From the NCBI RefSeq assembly GCF_014646115.1, contig NZ_BMMV01000005.1, positions 1 to 64,000 of the forward strand: 64,000 nucleotides of DNA, written 5' to 3'. The notes beneath the pieces were generated by a model. That model ran no database searches and was not told the DNA's origin. It was given only the letters and a program-made list of their open reading frames with translations. The stretch is from Streptomyces camponoticapitis. GTDB lineage: Bacteria; Actinomycetota; Actinomycetes; Streptomycetales; Streptomycetaceae. The position numbers and the translations under genes were made by a program. This document shows, in pieces, positions 47,211 to 56,580 of this stretch; the stretch's first letter is position 1; each line of letters starts with the position of its first letter.

Positions 47211-48537
47211 GGCTCTGAACAACCCCCGGCAGATCCGGGCGAAATCCTGCGGATGTTCACTGTGCGTAGCCAAGTTCCGTCCGGACGAGAAGCCGACCCG
47301 CAAGGACTGTACCGGCAGCTGGCAGGCCCGCTACCGGGACCCGGGCGGGAAGCAGTGCCACCAGAACTTCGCCACGAAGAAGGGGGCGGAGAGCTTCCTC
47401 ATCGAGGCCAAGTCCGCCATGGCGCGCGGCACCTATCTGGATCCGGCAAAGTCTCAGATCACCCTGACCAGGTGGCACGGCATGTGGTGGCCCAACCAGC
47501 GCGGCGCCCTCAACACACTCACCCGCGACGAACGGATGTGGCGCCTGCACGTCGAGCCAGTATTCGGCACCTGGCCCCTGGCGAGCATCTCCTGGCTGGA
47601 CGTGGACCGCTGGGTGAAGAAGATCCACGGCCCGCTGTCCGCGTCGTCCATCCCGGCCGCCTTCCAGATCCTGGACCGTCTGCTGACGGCGGCGGTCCTG
47701 GACAAGCGGATCCTGAACAACCCGTGCGATTCGATCAAACTGCCGAAGGTGCGGAAGAAGCACCCGCAGGACCGGAAGCCGCCCACCTACGCGCAACTGG
47801 ACCTTATTCGCGAACACCTGCCGGCCCATCATCACGCGCTGACGATCGTTGCGCAGGAGACCGGGCTCCGCTGGGGTGAACTCGTCGGACTGCGCCGGTG
47901 CCACGTCGACCTGGACGGTGCACGCCTGCACGTCCACGAGGTTCTGGAGGATGCCCGCGGGCACCTCGGGCGCAAGGAGTATCCGAAGTCCGACGCCGGC
48001 CTGCGCACAGTGCCGCTGACGCCGTTGGCGGTCGGGACGCTGCGGGCGCACCTGGAGAAGTCCCCCGCGGCGGCCACCCGCTCGAAGGTGCAGGACGGGC
48101 TGTGCGCGACAGAGCTGGTGTTCAAGGGGCCGCGCAAGGCGGTGATGCGTCAGGCGAACTTCCGCACGACGTGGGTGAAGGCGGTTGAGCGCGCCGGGGT
48201 CGCTCGTATTACTAAGGACATGGTGACGGGGCGGAACGAGTGCTGGCCGCAGTTCCACAAGATCCGGCACGCTTACGCCTCGCGCCTGCATGCCCTCGGG
48301 GTGCCGGAGGTGGTGGTGCAGGAGATCCTGGGCCACGAGCGGGGTGGCGAGGTAACCTGGATTTACACGCACGCGGCGGCCGACACGGCGGGCCAGGTGC
48401 TGGCGGCGCTGGTCAGTGAGGGTATCCCGCTGAGGGCAGAGTCCACTGAGAGTCCACATCCTCACCCTGTCGGACCGGATTCCACCGGGCTGGACCGGGT
48501 TGAAAACCCAAGGCGGGAACGGGTCTTGACCCCCTGA
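47200..48537 (+). CDS. int: Tyrosine-family integrase
   Basis: A 445-residue site-specific recombinase. A Cys-containing N-terminal arm-binding region (CGCSLCVAKF) is followed by an SAM-like core-binding domain (LTRDERMWRLHVEPVFGTWP) and the catalytic domain: TGLRWGEL (Arg near 223), FHKIRHAYASRL (His/Arg near 353-356), LGHERG (His near 378) and WIYTHAA (Tyr near 388). It sits at the right end of the prophage, reading towards the host junction. Confidence 0.95.
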   Translation: MARKALNNPRQIRAKSCGCSLCVAKFRPDEKPTRKDCTGSWQARYRDPGGKQCHQNFATKKGAESFLIEAKSAMARGTYLDPAKSQITLTRWHGMWWPNQRGALNTLTRDERMWRLHVEPVFGTWPLASISWLDVDRWVKKIHGPLSASSIPAAFQILDRLLTAAVLDKRILNNPCDSIKLPKVRKKHPQDRKPPTYAQLDLIREHLPAHHHALTIVAQETGLRWGELVGLRRCHVDLDGARLHVHEVLEDARGHLGRKEYPKSDAGLRTVPLTPLAVGTLRAHLEKSPAAATRSKVQDGLCATELVFKGPRKAVMRQANFRTTWVKAVERAGVARITKDMVTGRNECWPQFHKIRHAYASRLHALGVPEVVVQEILGHERGGEVTWIYTHAAADTAGQVLAALVSEGIPLRAESTESPHPHPVGPDSTGLDRVENPRRERVLTP

Positions 48538-48826
48538 AAAGGGTAGTCGCACCGGCCCTTGATCCCTTCGAGCGACCACTTGCCGCGAGGCGAGCATGGC
48601 GGGTCGGTGTCATCTTTTTCTTCTTAGTGTTCACGGACATTCACCGGAATACGTCTTCACAGGAGCGGGGGCGCGTCACACACTGACGCGGACCCGCTCC
48701 TGATTTCCCGGCCCACCCCCCGTTACCGCCTACCAGCAGGTAGGTGCGACGATCGGAAAGTTCCGCCGGACCCCAGGGGCGAGGCGGTGCGGCAAGTGAA
48801 GCCAGGGAAAGCAGAGGAACACGGTC
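48538..48826. other. Right junction region, candidate attR and terminator
   Basis: The right end of the prophage must lie here, between the integrase stop and the malic enzyme gene. No tRNA is present, unlike the common integration target. A minus-strand frame with a Lys-rich start (NTKKKKMTPTRHA) lies at about 48530-48633 and may be a remnant of a host gene, but I cannot place the core site without the left end. Confidence 0.4.
48660..48702. terminator. Two-part hairpin between prophage and host
   Basis: CAGGAGCGGG (48660-48669) pairs with CCCGCTCCTG (48693-48702) and inside it CGCGTCA (48672-48678) with TGACGCG (48684-48690). It may insulate host genes from integrase transcription. Confidence 0.65.
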
Positions 48827-50260
48827 ATGGCAACGGCGCCAAGCGTCTCGTACTCGATGACGGTCCGGCTGGAAGTACCCGCGAGCGGCACCGCGGTGTC
48901 CCAGCTGACCACGGCCGTGGAATCCTCCGGCGGCTCGGTGACCGGTCTGGACGTCACCGCGTCCGGCCACGAGAAGCTGCGGATCGACGTCACGATCGCC
49001 GCCAGCTCCACCAGCCACGCGGACGAGATCGTCGAGGAACTGCGGGGCATCGAGGGCGTCACACTCGGCAAGGTCTCCGACCGTACGTTCCTCATGCACC
49101 TCGGCGGCAAGATCGAGATGCAGTCCAAGCACCCCATCCGCAACCGTGACGACCTCTCGATGGTCTACACGCCAGGTGTGGCACGGGTCTGCATGGCGAT
49201 CGCCGAGAACCCCGAGGACGCCCGCAGACTCACCATCAAGCGCAACTCCGTCGCGGTCGTCACCGACGGCTCCGCGGTGCTGGGCCTCGGCAACATCGGC
49301 CCGATGGCCGCGCTGCCCGTCATGGAGGGCAAGGCGGCCCTCTTCAAGCGCTTCGCGGGGATCGACGCCTGGCCGATCTGCCTGGACACCCAGGACACCG
49401 ACGCCATCGTCGAGATCGTCAAGGCGATCGCGCCCGGCTTCGCGGGAATCAACCTCGAGGACATCTCCGCCCCCCGCTGCTTCGAGATCGAGGCGCGGCT
49501 GCGCGAGGCCCTGGACATCCCGGTCTTCCACGACGACCAGCACGGCACGGCCATCGTGGTGCTCGCCGCGCTGACCAACGCGCTGCGCGTGGTCGGCAAG
49601 GAGATCGGTGACGTACGGGTCGTCATGTCGGGCGCGGGTGCCGCCGGTACAGCGATTCTGAAACTTCTTATCGCGGCCGGCGTCAAGCACACCGTCGTCG
49701 CCGACATTCACGGGGTGGTGCACGCCGACCGCGCCGACCTGGTCTCCGCGGCGGCCGAATCGCCCCTGCGCTGGATCGCCGACAACACCAACCCGGAGGG
49801 CGTCACCGGCACCCTCAAGGAAGCAGTCGTCGACGCCGACGTCTTCATCGGCGTGTCCGCCCCGAACGTCCTGAACGGCGAGGACGTCGCCGCCATGGCG
49901 GACGGCGCGATCGTCTTCGCGCTGGCCAACCCCGACCCCGAGGTCGACCCGGCAATCGCCCGCGAGACAGCGGCAGTTGTGGCCACCGGCCGCTCCGACT
50001 TCCCCAACCAGATCAACAACGTCCTGGTCTTCCCGGGCGTCTTCCGCGGCCTTCTCGACGCGCAGTCACGCACCGTCAACACGGAGATGATGCTGGCCGC
50101 CGCGACGGCCCTCGCCGACGTCGTCACGGGTGACGAACTCAACCCGAACTACATCGTTCCGTCGGTCTTCAACGACAAGGTCGCGGGCGCTGTGGCGGGT
50201 GCCGTACGTACCGCCGCCAAGGCCGCCGGCGCCGTTGTGACAGGCGCCACGTCCGTCTGA
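48827..50260 (+). CDS. NAD(P)-dependent malic enzyme with ACT domain
   Basis: A 477-residue oxidative decarboxylase that converts malate to pyruvate and CO2, linking the TCA cycle to NADPH or acetyl-CoA supply. Residues 1-90 are an ACT regulatory domain (RLEVPASGTAVSQLTTAVES). The catalytic part has MVYTPGVARVC, the nucleotide-binding VVMSGAGAAGTAIL, FHDDQHGTAIVVL and PNQINNVLVFPGVFRG. First intact host gene after the prophage. Confidence 0.93.
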   Translation: MATAPSVSYSMTVRLEVPASGTAVSQLTTAVESSGGSVTGLDVTASGHEKLRIDVTIAASSTSHADEIVEELRGIEGVTLGKVSDRTFLMHLGGKIEMQSKHPIRNRDDLSMVYTPGVARVCMAIAENPEDARRLTIKRNSVAVVTDGSAVLGLGNIGPMAALPVMEGKAALFKRFAGIDAWPICLDTQDTDAIVEIVKAIAPGFAGINLEDISAPRCFEIEARLREALDIPVFHDDQHGTAIVVLAALTNALRVVGKEIGDVRVVMSGAGAAGTAILKLLIAAGVKHTVVADIHGVVHADRADLVSAAAESPLRWIADNTNPEGVTGTLKEAVVDADVFIGVSAPNVLNGEDVAAMADGAIVFALANPDPEVDPAIARETAAVVATGRSDFPNQINNVLVFPGVFRGLLDAQSRTVNTEMMLAAATALADVVTGDELNPNYIVPSVFNDKVAGAVAGAVRTAAKAAGAVVTGATSV

Positions 50261-50530
50261 CGCCCGGCGCGTCGCGATTCGCGGCACCGTGAACCCACCT
50301 CTAGGGTGACGGACCATGAGCCCGCTGCTCCAAGGGGGTTTCAGGGCCCGGATTGGCTTTCCCGCCGCTGGTGGGGGCAGGATGCTTTCTCAAGGACTAT
50401 GTCCAGGGGATACCCCACTGGGGCGCGAAGACCTGAAAAACAGACCCGCTCGACGGGACTGTCAGAGGGTCCTGGCAGCATCGGCTTCGATCTCACGCCT
50501 CACACGCAAGAAGAACACGGGAGTAACAAC
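50261..50530. other. Intergenic region upstream of hup
   Basis: A 270-base gap with no supported gene. It must hold the hup promoter; I see GACTAT (50394-50399) as a possible -10 but no convincing -35. GGGAGT (50519-50524) is the ribosome site for hup. Confidence 0.4.
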
Positions 50531-50812
50531 ATGAACCGCAGTGAGCTGGTGGCCGCCCTGGCCGACCGCGCCGAGGTGACTCGCAAGGATGCCGACGCCG
50601 TGCTGGCCGCCCTCGCCGAGACGGTCGGCGAGATCGTCGCCAAGGGCGACGAGAAGGTCACCATCCCCGGCTTCCTGACCTTCGAGCGCACCCACCGTGC
50701 CGCTCGCACCGCTCGTAACCCGCAGACCGGCGACCCGATCCAGATCCCGGCCGGTTACAGCGTGAAGGTCTCCGCGGGCTCCAAGCTCAAGGAAGCCGCC
50801 AAGGGCAAGTAA
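50531..50812 (+). CDS. hup: HU-type nucleoid protein
   Basis: A 93-residue HU homologue, MNRSELVAALADRAEVTRKD, with the DNA-binding arm RTARNPQTGDPIQIPAGYSV and the C-terminal KLKEAAKGK. It lacks the long Lys-rich tail of HupS, so it is the short vegetative HupA type. It bends and compacts DNA. Convergent with murA across a strong terminator. Confidence 0.95.
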   Translation: MNRSELVAALADRAEVTRKDADAVLAALAETVGEIVAKGDEKVTIPGFLTFERTHRAARTARNPQTGDPIQIPAGYSVKVSAGSKLKEAAKGK

Positions 50813-50827
50813 CCCTCAGGCACGGCA

Positions 50828-50863
50828 CAAGGGCGGTCACCCCGGTCGGGGTGACCGCCCTTG
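50828..50863. terminator. Bidirectional terminator, 16-bp perfect stem
   Basis: The arms 50828-50843 and 50848-50863 pair perfectly around GGTC, between the convergent hup and murA genes. Confidence 0.85.
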
Positions 50864-50881
50864 GCGTTCGAGGACGAGGTG

Positions 50882-52222
50882 TCAGACGACGGAGCCGCCC
50901 GGGAGTTCGACCTTCGCGCCCAGCTCGACCAGCTTCTCCATGAAGTTCTCGTAGCCGCGGTTGATCAGGTCGATGCCGTGCACCCGCGAGGTGCCCTGCG
51001 CCGCCAGAGCCGCGATCAGATACGAGAAGCCGCCCCGCAGGTCGGGGATGACCAGATCGGCGCCCTGGAGCTTCGTGGGGCCCGAAACGACCGCGGAGTG
51101 CAGGAAGTTGCGCTGGCCGAAGCGGCAGTCCGAGCCGCCCAGGCACTCCCGGTACAACTGGATGTGCGCGCCCATCTGGTTGAGCGCGGAGGTGAAGCCG
51201 AGCCGCGACTCGTACACCGTCTCGTGGACGATGGACAGGCCCGCCGCCTGAGTCAGCGCCACCACCAGCGGCTGCTGCCAGTCGGTCTGGAAACCGGGGT
51301 GTACGTCGGTCTCCAGGGCGATCGCGTTGAGCGGGCCGCCGGGGTGCCAGAAGCGGATGCCCTTGTCGTCGATCTCGAAGGCACCGCCTACCTTGCGGAA
51401 GGTGTTCAGGAAGGTCATCATCGACCGCTGCTGCGCGCCGCGTACGTAGATGTTGCCCTCGGTCGCCAGCGCTGCCGACGCCCAGGACGCGGCCTCCAGC
51501 CGGTCCGGCAGCGCCCGGTGGTTGTAGCCGCCGAGCTTGTCGACACCGGTGATCCGGATCGTCCGGTCGGTGTCCATCGAGATGATCGCGCCCATCTTCT
51601 GGAGCACGCAGATCAGGTCCTCGATCTCCGGCTCCACCGCGGCGTTCGACAACTCGGTGACGCCCTCGGCCAGAACGGCCGTCAGCAGCACCTGCTCCGT
51701 CGAGCCGACCGAGGGGTACGGCAGCCGGATCTTCGTGCCGCGCAGCCGCTGCGGGGCCTCCAGATACTGCCCGTCCGCACGCTTCTCGATCGTCGCGCCG
51801 AACTGGCGCAGCACCTCGAAGTGGAAGTCGATGGGCCGGCCGCCGATGTCGCAGCCGCCGAGCCCCGGGATGAAGGCGTGGCCCAGGCGGTGCAGCAGCG
51901 GGCCGCAGAACAGGATCGGGATGCGCGACGAGCCCGCGTGGGCGTCGATGTCCGCGACGTTGGCGCTCTCGACGTGCGAGGGGTCGAGGATCAGCTCACC
52001 CGGTTCCTCACCGGGGCGCACGGTGACGCCGTGCAGCTGGAGCAGCCCCCTGACGACCCGTACGTCACGGATGTCGGGCACGTTGCGCAGTCTGCTTGGC
52101 CCGCTGCCGAGAAGGGCGGCGACCATGGCCTTCGGCACCAGGTTCTTCGCGCCTCGGACGCGGATCTCACCCTCCAGCGGGGTTCCGCCGTGGACAAGCA
52201 TTACATCAGCTGTGCCGGTCAT
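50882..52222 (-). CDS. murA: UDP-N-acetylglucosamine 1-carboxyvinyltransferase
   Basis: The first committed enzyme of peptidoglycan synthesis, transferring enolpyruvate from PEP to UDP-GlcNAc; 446 residues. Lys26-Asn27 in VRGAKNLVPKA binds substrate, and the catalytic Cys124 lies in PGLGGCDIGGRPIDFH, so the enzyme should be fosfomycin sensitive. GSTEQVLLTAVLAEG and GGFSYLIAALAA are family signatures. The ATG at 52222 is chosen over a longer frame upstream. Confidence 0.95.
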   Translation of the reverse strand: MTGTADVMLVHGGTPLEGEIRVRGAKNLVPKAMVAALLGSGPSRLRNVPDIRDVRVVRGLLQLHGVTVRPGEEPGELILDPSHVESANVADIDAHAGSSRIPILFCGPLLHRLGHAFIPGLGGCDIGGRPIDFHFEVLRQFGATIEKRADGQYLEAPQRLRGTKIRLPYPSVGSTEQVLLTAVLAEGVTELSNAAVEPEIEDLICVLQKMGAIISMDTDRTIRITGVDKLGGYNHRALPDRLEAASWASAALATEGNIYVRGAQQRSMMTFLNTFRKVGGAFEIDDKGIRFWHPGGPLNAIALETDVHPGFQTDWQQPLVVALTQAAGLSIVHETVYESRLGFTSALNQMGAHIQLYRECLGGSDCRFGQRNFLHSAVVSGPTKLQGADLVIPDLRGGFSYLIAALAAQGTSRVHGIDLINRGYENFMEKLVELGAKVELPGGSVV

Positions 52223-52506
52223 GAATCTCGCGTTCCGGTGTCGTCGGACAGGGGGCCAAAGCAAAAGAGTAAGGGGCTGGCACCCCTGTCCCGTAAGGCA
52301 TCGGACGTCCTGGAGCCGTGGAGAGGACGGCAGAACACTTTCCGTCGTCGGCCCCTTGCCGAGAGTCACCTTTCTTTCCGTGCCCACTTGGGTCCACGGC
52401 GTGGCGGTTCCCTGCGCTCCCCGTGCCGCCGTGCGCCTGAGCTGCGATCACGCGCACTCTGCCGCGCGGCCCCCGCGGAAGGCGAATGTGCGGGATCATG
52501 TCTGGC

Positions 52507-53067
52507 ATGACCGAGGTGTCCTCGCTCACAGGGCGGCTGCTCGTCGCGACTCCGGCCCTGGCGGATCCGAATTTCGACCGCGCGGTGGTGCTCCTGCTCG
52601 ACCATGACGAGGAGGGGTCGCTCGGCGTTGTCCTCAACCGGCCCACCCCCGTGGACGTCGGGGACATCCTGGAGTCCTGGGGCGGGCTGGCCGGCGACCC
52701 CGGTGTGGTCTTCCAGGGCGGACCGGTCTCCCTCGACTCGGCGCTCGGCCTCGCGGTCATCCCCGGCGACGAAGGGCCCCTCGGCTGGCGCCGGGTGCAC
52801 GGCGCGATCGGCCTGGTCGATCTGGAGACGCCGCCCGAACTGCTCGCGCGGGCCCTCGGCTCGCTGCGGATCTTCGCCGGGTACGCGGGCTGGGGGCCGG
52901 GTCAGCTGGAGGACGAGCTGAGCGAAGGCGCCTGGTACGTGGTCGAGTCCGAGCCCGGCGACGTGTCGTCGCCGCGCCCCGAGAGCCTGTGGCGCGCCGT
53001 GCTGCGCAGACAGCGCAGCGAACTGGCCATGGTCGCGACCTATCCGGACGATCCCTCGCTCAACTGA
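52507..53067 (+). CDS. YqgE/AlgH family protein
   Basis: A 186-residue protein of the DUF179 family: LTGRLLVATPALADPNFDRAV, VVLLLDHDEEGSLGVVLNRP, VFQGGPVS, FAGYAGWGPGQLEDELSEGAW and RAVLRRQRSELA are its conserved blocks. Its biochemical role is unknown (linked to regulation in some bacteria). The ATG at 52507 fits the family start. About 280 bases separate it from murA, divergent. Confidence 0.93.
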   Translation: MTEVSSLTGRLLVATPALADPNFDRAVVLLLDHDEEGSLGVVLNRPTPVDVGDILESWGGLAGDPGVVFQGGPVSLDSALGLAVIPGDEGPLGWRRVHGAIGLVDLETPPELLARALGSLRIFAGYAGWGPGQLEDELSEGAWYVVESEPGDVSSPRPESLWRAVLRRQRSELAMVATYPDDPSLN

Positions 53068-53203
53068 GTCGGAGCGGACGGGCCGCCGGGGGCTCCTCGC
53101 GCCGCGTCGGCGCGCTGTGTGAGCGGGCGGCCGCGGAGGGCTCGGACACCCTCCTGGGCCCGGAGCCCTCCGGATGGCGCGAGCGTGGGTACCCTTGGCG
53201 GTT

Positions 53204-53506
53204 ATGAGCACTCTTGAGCCCGAGCGCGGGGCAGGTACGGGCACCCTCGTGGAGCCGACACCGAAGGTGTCGCACGGCGACGGCGACCACGAGCGCTTCG
53301 CCCACTACGTCCAGAAGGACAAGATCATGGCGAGTGCCCTCGACGGCACTCCCGTGGTGGCACTGTGCGGGAAGGTCTGGGTACCGGGGCGCGACCCCAA
53401 GAAGTATCCGGTCTGTCCGATGTGCAAGGAGATCTACGAGTCCATGGGCCCCGGCGGGGACAAGGACAAGGGCGGCAAGGACAAGAGCGGCAAGGGCAAG
53501 AACTAG
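53204..53506 (+). CDS. DUF3039 protein
   Basis: A 100-residue actinobacterial protein with DHERFAHYVQKDKIMASALD, VVALCGKVWVPGRDPKKYPV and CPMCKEIYESM, giving a likely zinc site, and a Lys/Gly-rich tail. TACCCT (53190-53195) lies eight bases before the ATG, suggesting a leaderless or near-leaderless mRNA. Function unknown. Confidence 0.9.
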   Translation: MSTLEPERGAGTGTLVEPTPKVSHGDGDHERFAHYVQKDKIMASALDGTPVVALCGKVWVPGRDPKKYPVCPMCKEIYESMGPGGDKDKGGKDKSGKGKN

Positions 53507-53534
53507 CGCCTCTTTTTCCGATCTTGCGCCGGAC

Positions 53535-53568
53535 GGCTCCGGGGCGCGCAACCGCGCGCCCCGGAGCC
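53535..53568 (+). terminator. Terminator, 15-bp perfect stem
   Basis: GGCTCCGGGGCGCGC (53535-53549) pairs with 53554-53568 around AACC, then TTTCG. Confidence 0.85.
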
Positions 53569-53666
53569 TTTCGCGTCGAGGGGCGCCTGAGCGGGTAGGT
53601 CGGAGGTGCGTGGACGGACCGGGCGCACAGACGTGCCCGGGAACGCTCACGTGTGCCTGATCACCG

Positions 53667-53682
53667 AATGGTTGAGACCACT
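53667..53682. promoter_or_regulatory. DasR-like operator (dre)
   Basis: AATGGTTGAGACCACT matches the published dre consensus ACTGGTCTAGACCACT at 13 of 16 positions and lies about 100 bases before a GH20 hexosaminidase gene, the class of gene DasR represses until GlcNAc-derived signals appear. Confidence 0.75.
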
Positions 53683-53781
53683 TGTCCGTTCGTCAGGGCC
53701 GGGCCTAGTGTCCACGTGCACGCTCCAACGACCCATTGACTCCGGCATATGCCAGCCGAACGAGGACTGAGGACTGACGTG

Positions 53782-55428
53782 ATGGACCTGATCCCGGCGC
53801 CTGTCAGTGTCGAAGGCCCACAGACCGGTGGCTTCGTCCCCGACTCGGCCACCACCCTCTGGGCGGCGCCCGGGACCGAGACCACCGAGCGCTGGCTGCG
53901 CGCCACCCTCGGGGCCGCGCTGGGGCTGCCGCTGGCCCCCGGCCCCGCGGGCGGCAGCAACGCGGTCTCGCTGCGCATCGACGAGTCCATGGCCCCCGAG
54001 GCGTACCGGCTGGACATCACCGCCGAGTGGGGCGCCGAGATACACGGCGGCAGCGCGGCCGGTGTCTTCTGGGGAGCGCAGACGCTCCGTCAGCTCCTCG
54101 GTCCCAAGGCCTTCCGCCGCGCGCCCCTGTCCCCGGGCGTACGGCAGGAGATCCCCCGTCAGGTGATCGAGGACCAGCCCCGCTTCGGCTGGCGCGGCGT
54201 CATGCTCGACGTGTCACGCCACTTCATGCCCAAGGACGGCGTGCTGCGCTTCCTGGATCTGATGGCCGCGCACAAACTCAACGTCTTCCACTTCCACCTC
54301 ACCGACGACCAGGGCTGGCGCGTCCAGATCAAGCGCTACCCGAAGCTGACCGAGGTCGGCGCGTGGCGGTCCCGGACCAAGTACGGCCACCGGTTCTCGG
54401 ACATGTGGGACGAGAAGCCGCACGGCGGTTTCTACACGCAGGACGACATCCGCGAGATCGTCGCGTACGCCGCCGAGCGGCACATCTCCGTCGTCCCCGA
54501 GATCGACATCCCCGGCCACTCGCAGGCCGCCATCGCCGCGTACCCGGAGCTGGGCAACACCGACGTCGTCGACACCTCCGCGCTGGACGTCTGGGACACC
54601 TGGGGCGTCAACCCGAATGTGCTTGCCCCCAGCGACCACACCCTGCGCTTCTTCGAGGGCGTCTTCGAGGAGCTCCTGGAGCTCTTCCCCGCCGCCACCT
54701 CGCCGTTCATCCACATCGGCGGCGACGAGTGCCCCAAGGACCAGTGGAAACGCTCGCCCGCCGCCCAGGAGCGGATCCGTGAACTCGGCCTGGCCGACGA
54801 GGACGAGCTCCAGTCCTGGTTCATCAGGCACTTCGACGTCTGGCTCTCCGCGCGCGGCCGGCGTCTCATCGGCTGGGACGAGATCCTGGAGGGCGGGCTG
54901 GCGCCCGGCGCCGCCGTCTCCTCCTGGCGCGGTTACGCGGGCGGGATCGCGGCGGCCAAAGCCGGCCACGACGTGGTCATGTGCCCCGAGCAGCAGGTGT
55001 ATCTGGACCACCGTCAGGCGGCGGGCGAGGACGAGCCGATGCCCATCGGATACGTCCGCACGCTGGAGGACGTCTACCGCTTCGAGCCCGTACCGCCGCA
55101 GCTCACCGGCGCCGAGGCCGACCATGTCCTCGGCACCCAGGCCAACGTGTGGACCGAGGTGATGCAGGACCGCTCCCGCGTCGACTACCAGCTCTTCCCG
55201 CGCCTCTGCGCCTTCGCCGAGGTCGCCTGGTCCGCCCTGCCCGCGTCCCCCGACCGCGACTTCACGGATTTCGAACGGCGAATGACCGCGCACTACAAGC
55301 GCCTTGACGCCCTCGGGGTCGATTACCGGCCGCCCGGGGGCCCGTTGCCCTGGCAGAAGCGCCCGGGACCGAACGGCGACTCGGCCGTTCTCGGACGTCC
55401 GATCGAGGGAGCGCCCCCGAACGTGTAG
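53782..55428 (+). CDS. Beta-N-acetylhexosaminidase, GH20
   Basis: A 548-residue glycosidase that releases GlcNAc from chitobiose or peptidoglycan fragments by substrate-assisted catalysis. A GH20b domain (residues 1-125) is followed by the TIM barrel: GWRGVMLDVSRHFMP, LNVFHFHLTDDQGWRVQIK, VVPEIDIPGHSQAA, the catalytic Asp-Glu in HIGGDECPKDQW, and LGTQANVWTEVM. No signal peptide is seen, so it is probably cytoplasmic. The ATG at 53782 (GAGGACTGACGTG upstream) is chosen. A dre-like site precedes it. Confidence 0.93.
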   Translation: MDLIPAPVSVEGPQTGGFVPDSATTLWAAPGTETTERWLRATLGAALGLPLAPGPAGGSNAVSLRIDESMAPEAYRLDITAEWGAEIHGGSAAGVFWGAQTLRQLLGPKAFRRAPLSPGVRQEIPRQVIEDQPRFGWRGVMLDVSRHFMPKDGVLRFLDLMAAHKLNVFHFHLTDDQGWRVQIKRYPKLTEVGAWRSRTKYGHRFSDMWDEKPHGGFYTQDDIREIVAYAAERHISVVPEIDIPGHSQAAIAAYPELGNTDVVDTSALDVWDTWGVNPNVLAPSDHTLRFFEGVFEELLELFPAATSPFIHIGGDECPKDQWKRSPAAQERIRELGLADEDELQSWFIRHFDVWLSARGRRLIGWDEILEGGLAPGAAVSSWRGYAGGIAAAKAGHDVVMCPEQQVYLDHRQAAGEDEPMPIGYVRTLEDVYRFEPVPPQLTGAEADHVLGTQANVWTEVMQDRSRVDYQLFPRLCAFAEVAWSALPASPDRDFTDFERRMTAHYKRLDALGVDYRPPGGPLPWQKRPGPNGDSAVLGRPIEGAPPNV

Positions 55429-55683
55429 TCCCCCCGACCGGCCTCCCCCGGGCCCACCGTGCGAATAAGTCGTACATGGAGTACCGAATGCTGGCATTCC
55501 GTATGTGTCGGTGAAGAGGCGTGAAAACGGACCTTCCCCTCGTTCAGGGGCGGATGCGTGCTTCATGGACCCTCGGACCGGTAGGCCCGGAAGATGTGCC
55601 AGAGTTGCCTCGTCCGGCCTGTGAGCACGTACGGTACGGCCAACACAGACGGACAGCCGGGACACCGGGAAGGGGCAGCTGGG
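55429..55683. promoter_or_regulatory. Control region of the xanthine-dehydrogenase-like operon
   Basis: A palindrome lies at 55482-55503: arms TACCGAATGC and GCATTCCGTA (one mismatch) around TG, a likely operator. TTGCCT (55605-55610) and TACGGT (55630-55635), 19 bases apart, could be the promoter. No gene is present. Confidence 0.5.
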
Positions 55684-56580
55684 TTGACCACGCACGCACC
55701 GCAGACGGCGCAGTCCGTGACGCTGCCGGCCTCGCTCGACGAGGCCGTGGCGGCGCTGAGCGCCATGCCTGCCGCCGTGCCCGTCGCGGGTGGCACCGAT
55801 CTGATGGCCGCTGTCAACAAGGGCCTGCTCAGACCGGCCGGCCTGGTCGGCCTCGGCCGGATCAGCGAACTGCGCGGCTGGCACTACCAGGACGGACACG
55901 CCCTGCTGGGCGCCGGACTCACCCACGCGCGGATGGGGCGGCCCGACTTCGCCGCGCTCATCCCCGCGCTGGCCGCGTCCTCGCGCGCCGCGGGGCCGCC
56001 CCAGATCCGTAACGCCGGCACGCTCGGCGGGAACATCGCCACCGCGGCGCCCACCGGCGACTCGCTGCCCGTGCTGGCGGCCCTGGAGGCGGACCTCGTC
56101 GTCGCCGGCCCGGGCGGCTCCCGCCGCGAGATCCCCGTCTCCCATCTGCTGGCCGGCCGCGAGATGCTGGCGCCCGCCGAACTCATCGGCTTCGTACGGG
56201 TCCCGCTGCTGCACGCCCCGCAGGTCTACCTCAAGGCGACCGGCCGCACCGGCCCCGGCCGGGCCACCGCGTCCGTCGCCGTCGTGCTCGACCCGGCGCG
56301 CCGGGGCGTGCGCTGCGCGGTCGGCGCCATCGCGCCGATGCCGCTGCGCCCGATGGAGGCCGAGCGCTGGATCGCCTCGCTGATCGACTGGGACGCGGAC
56401 CGCGGGCTGGCGCCCGAGGCGCTGACCGCCTTCGGCGAGTACGTCGCCGCGGCCTGCATCCCCGACCCGGCTCCGGCGGCGGACGGCAGCGAGCCGCCCG
56501 CCCTGCCGCCCGCCGTGCTGCACCTGAGGCGTACCGTCGCCACTCTGGCTCGACGAGCACTGGGGAGGGCGCTGCCGTGA
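55684..56580 (+). CDS. FAD-binding subunit of molybdenum hydroxylase (xanthine dehydrogenase-like)
   Basis: A 298-residue flavin subunit (CoxM/XdhB type). AVPVAGGTDLMAAVNKGLL binds the FAD pyrophosphate, and RNAGTLGGNIATAAPTGDSL is the second FAD motif. The TTG at 55684 follows GAAGGGG and gives the standard N-terminus. It passes electrons from the iron-sulfur subunit to the acceptor. Its stop overlaps the next start (GTGA). Confidence 0.88.
   Translation: MTTHAPQTAQSVTLPASLDEAVAALSAMPAAVPVAGGTDLMAAVNKGLLRPAGLVGLGRISELRGWHYQDGHALLGAGLTHARMGRPDFAALIPALAASSRAAGPPQIRNAGTLGGNIATAAPTGDSLPVLAALEADLVVAGPGGSRREIPVSHLLAGREMLAPAELIGFVRVPLLHAPQVYLKATGRTGPGRATASVAVVLDPARRGVRCAVGAIAPMPLRPMEAERWIASLIDWDADRGLAPEALTAFGEYVAAACIPDPAPAADGSEPPALPPAVLHLRRTVATLARRALGRALP

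Noticed and set aside
46829..47218. 129-codon plus-strand ORF before the integrase
   Set aside because: Overlaps the 46938 gene in another frame, which has a ribosome site and couples to the integrase.
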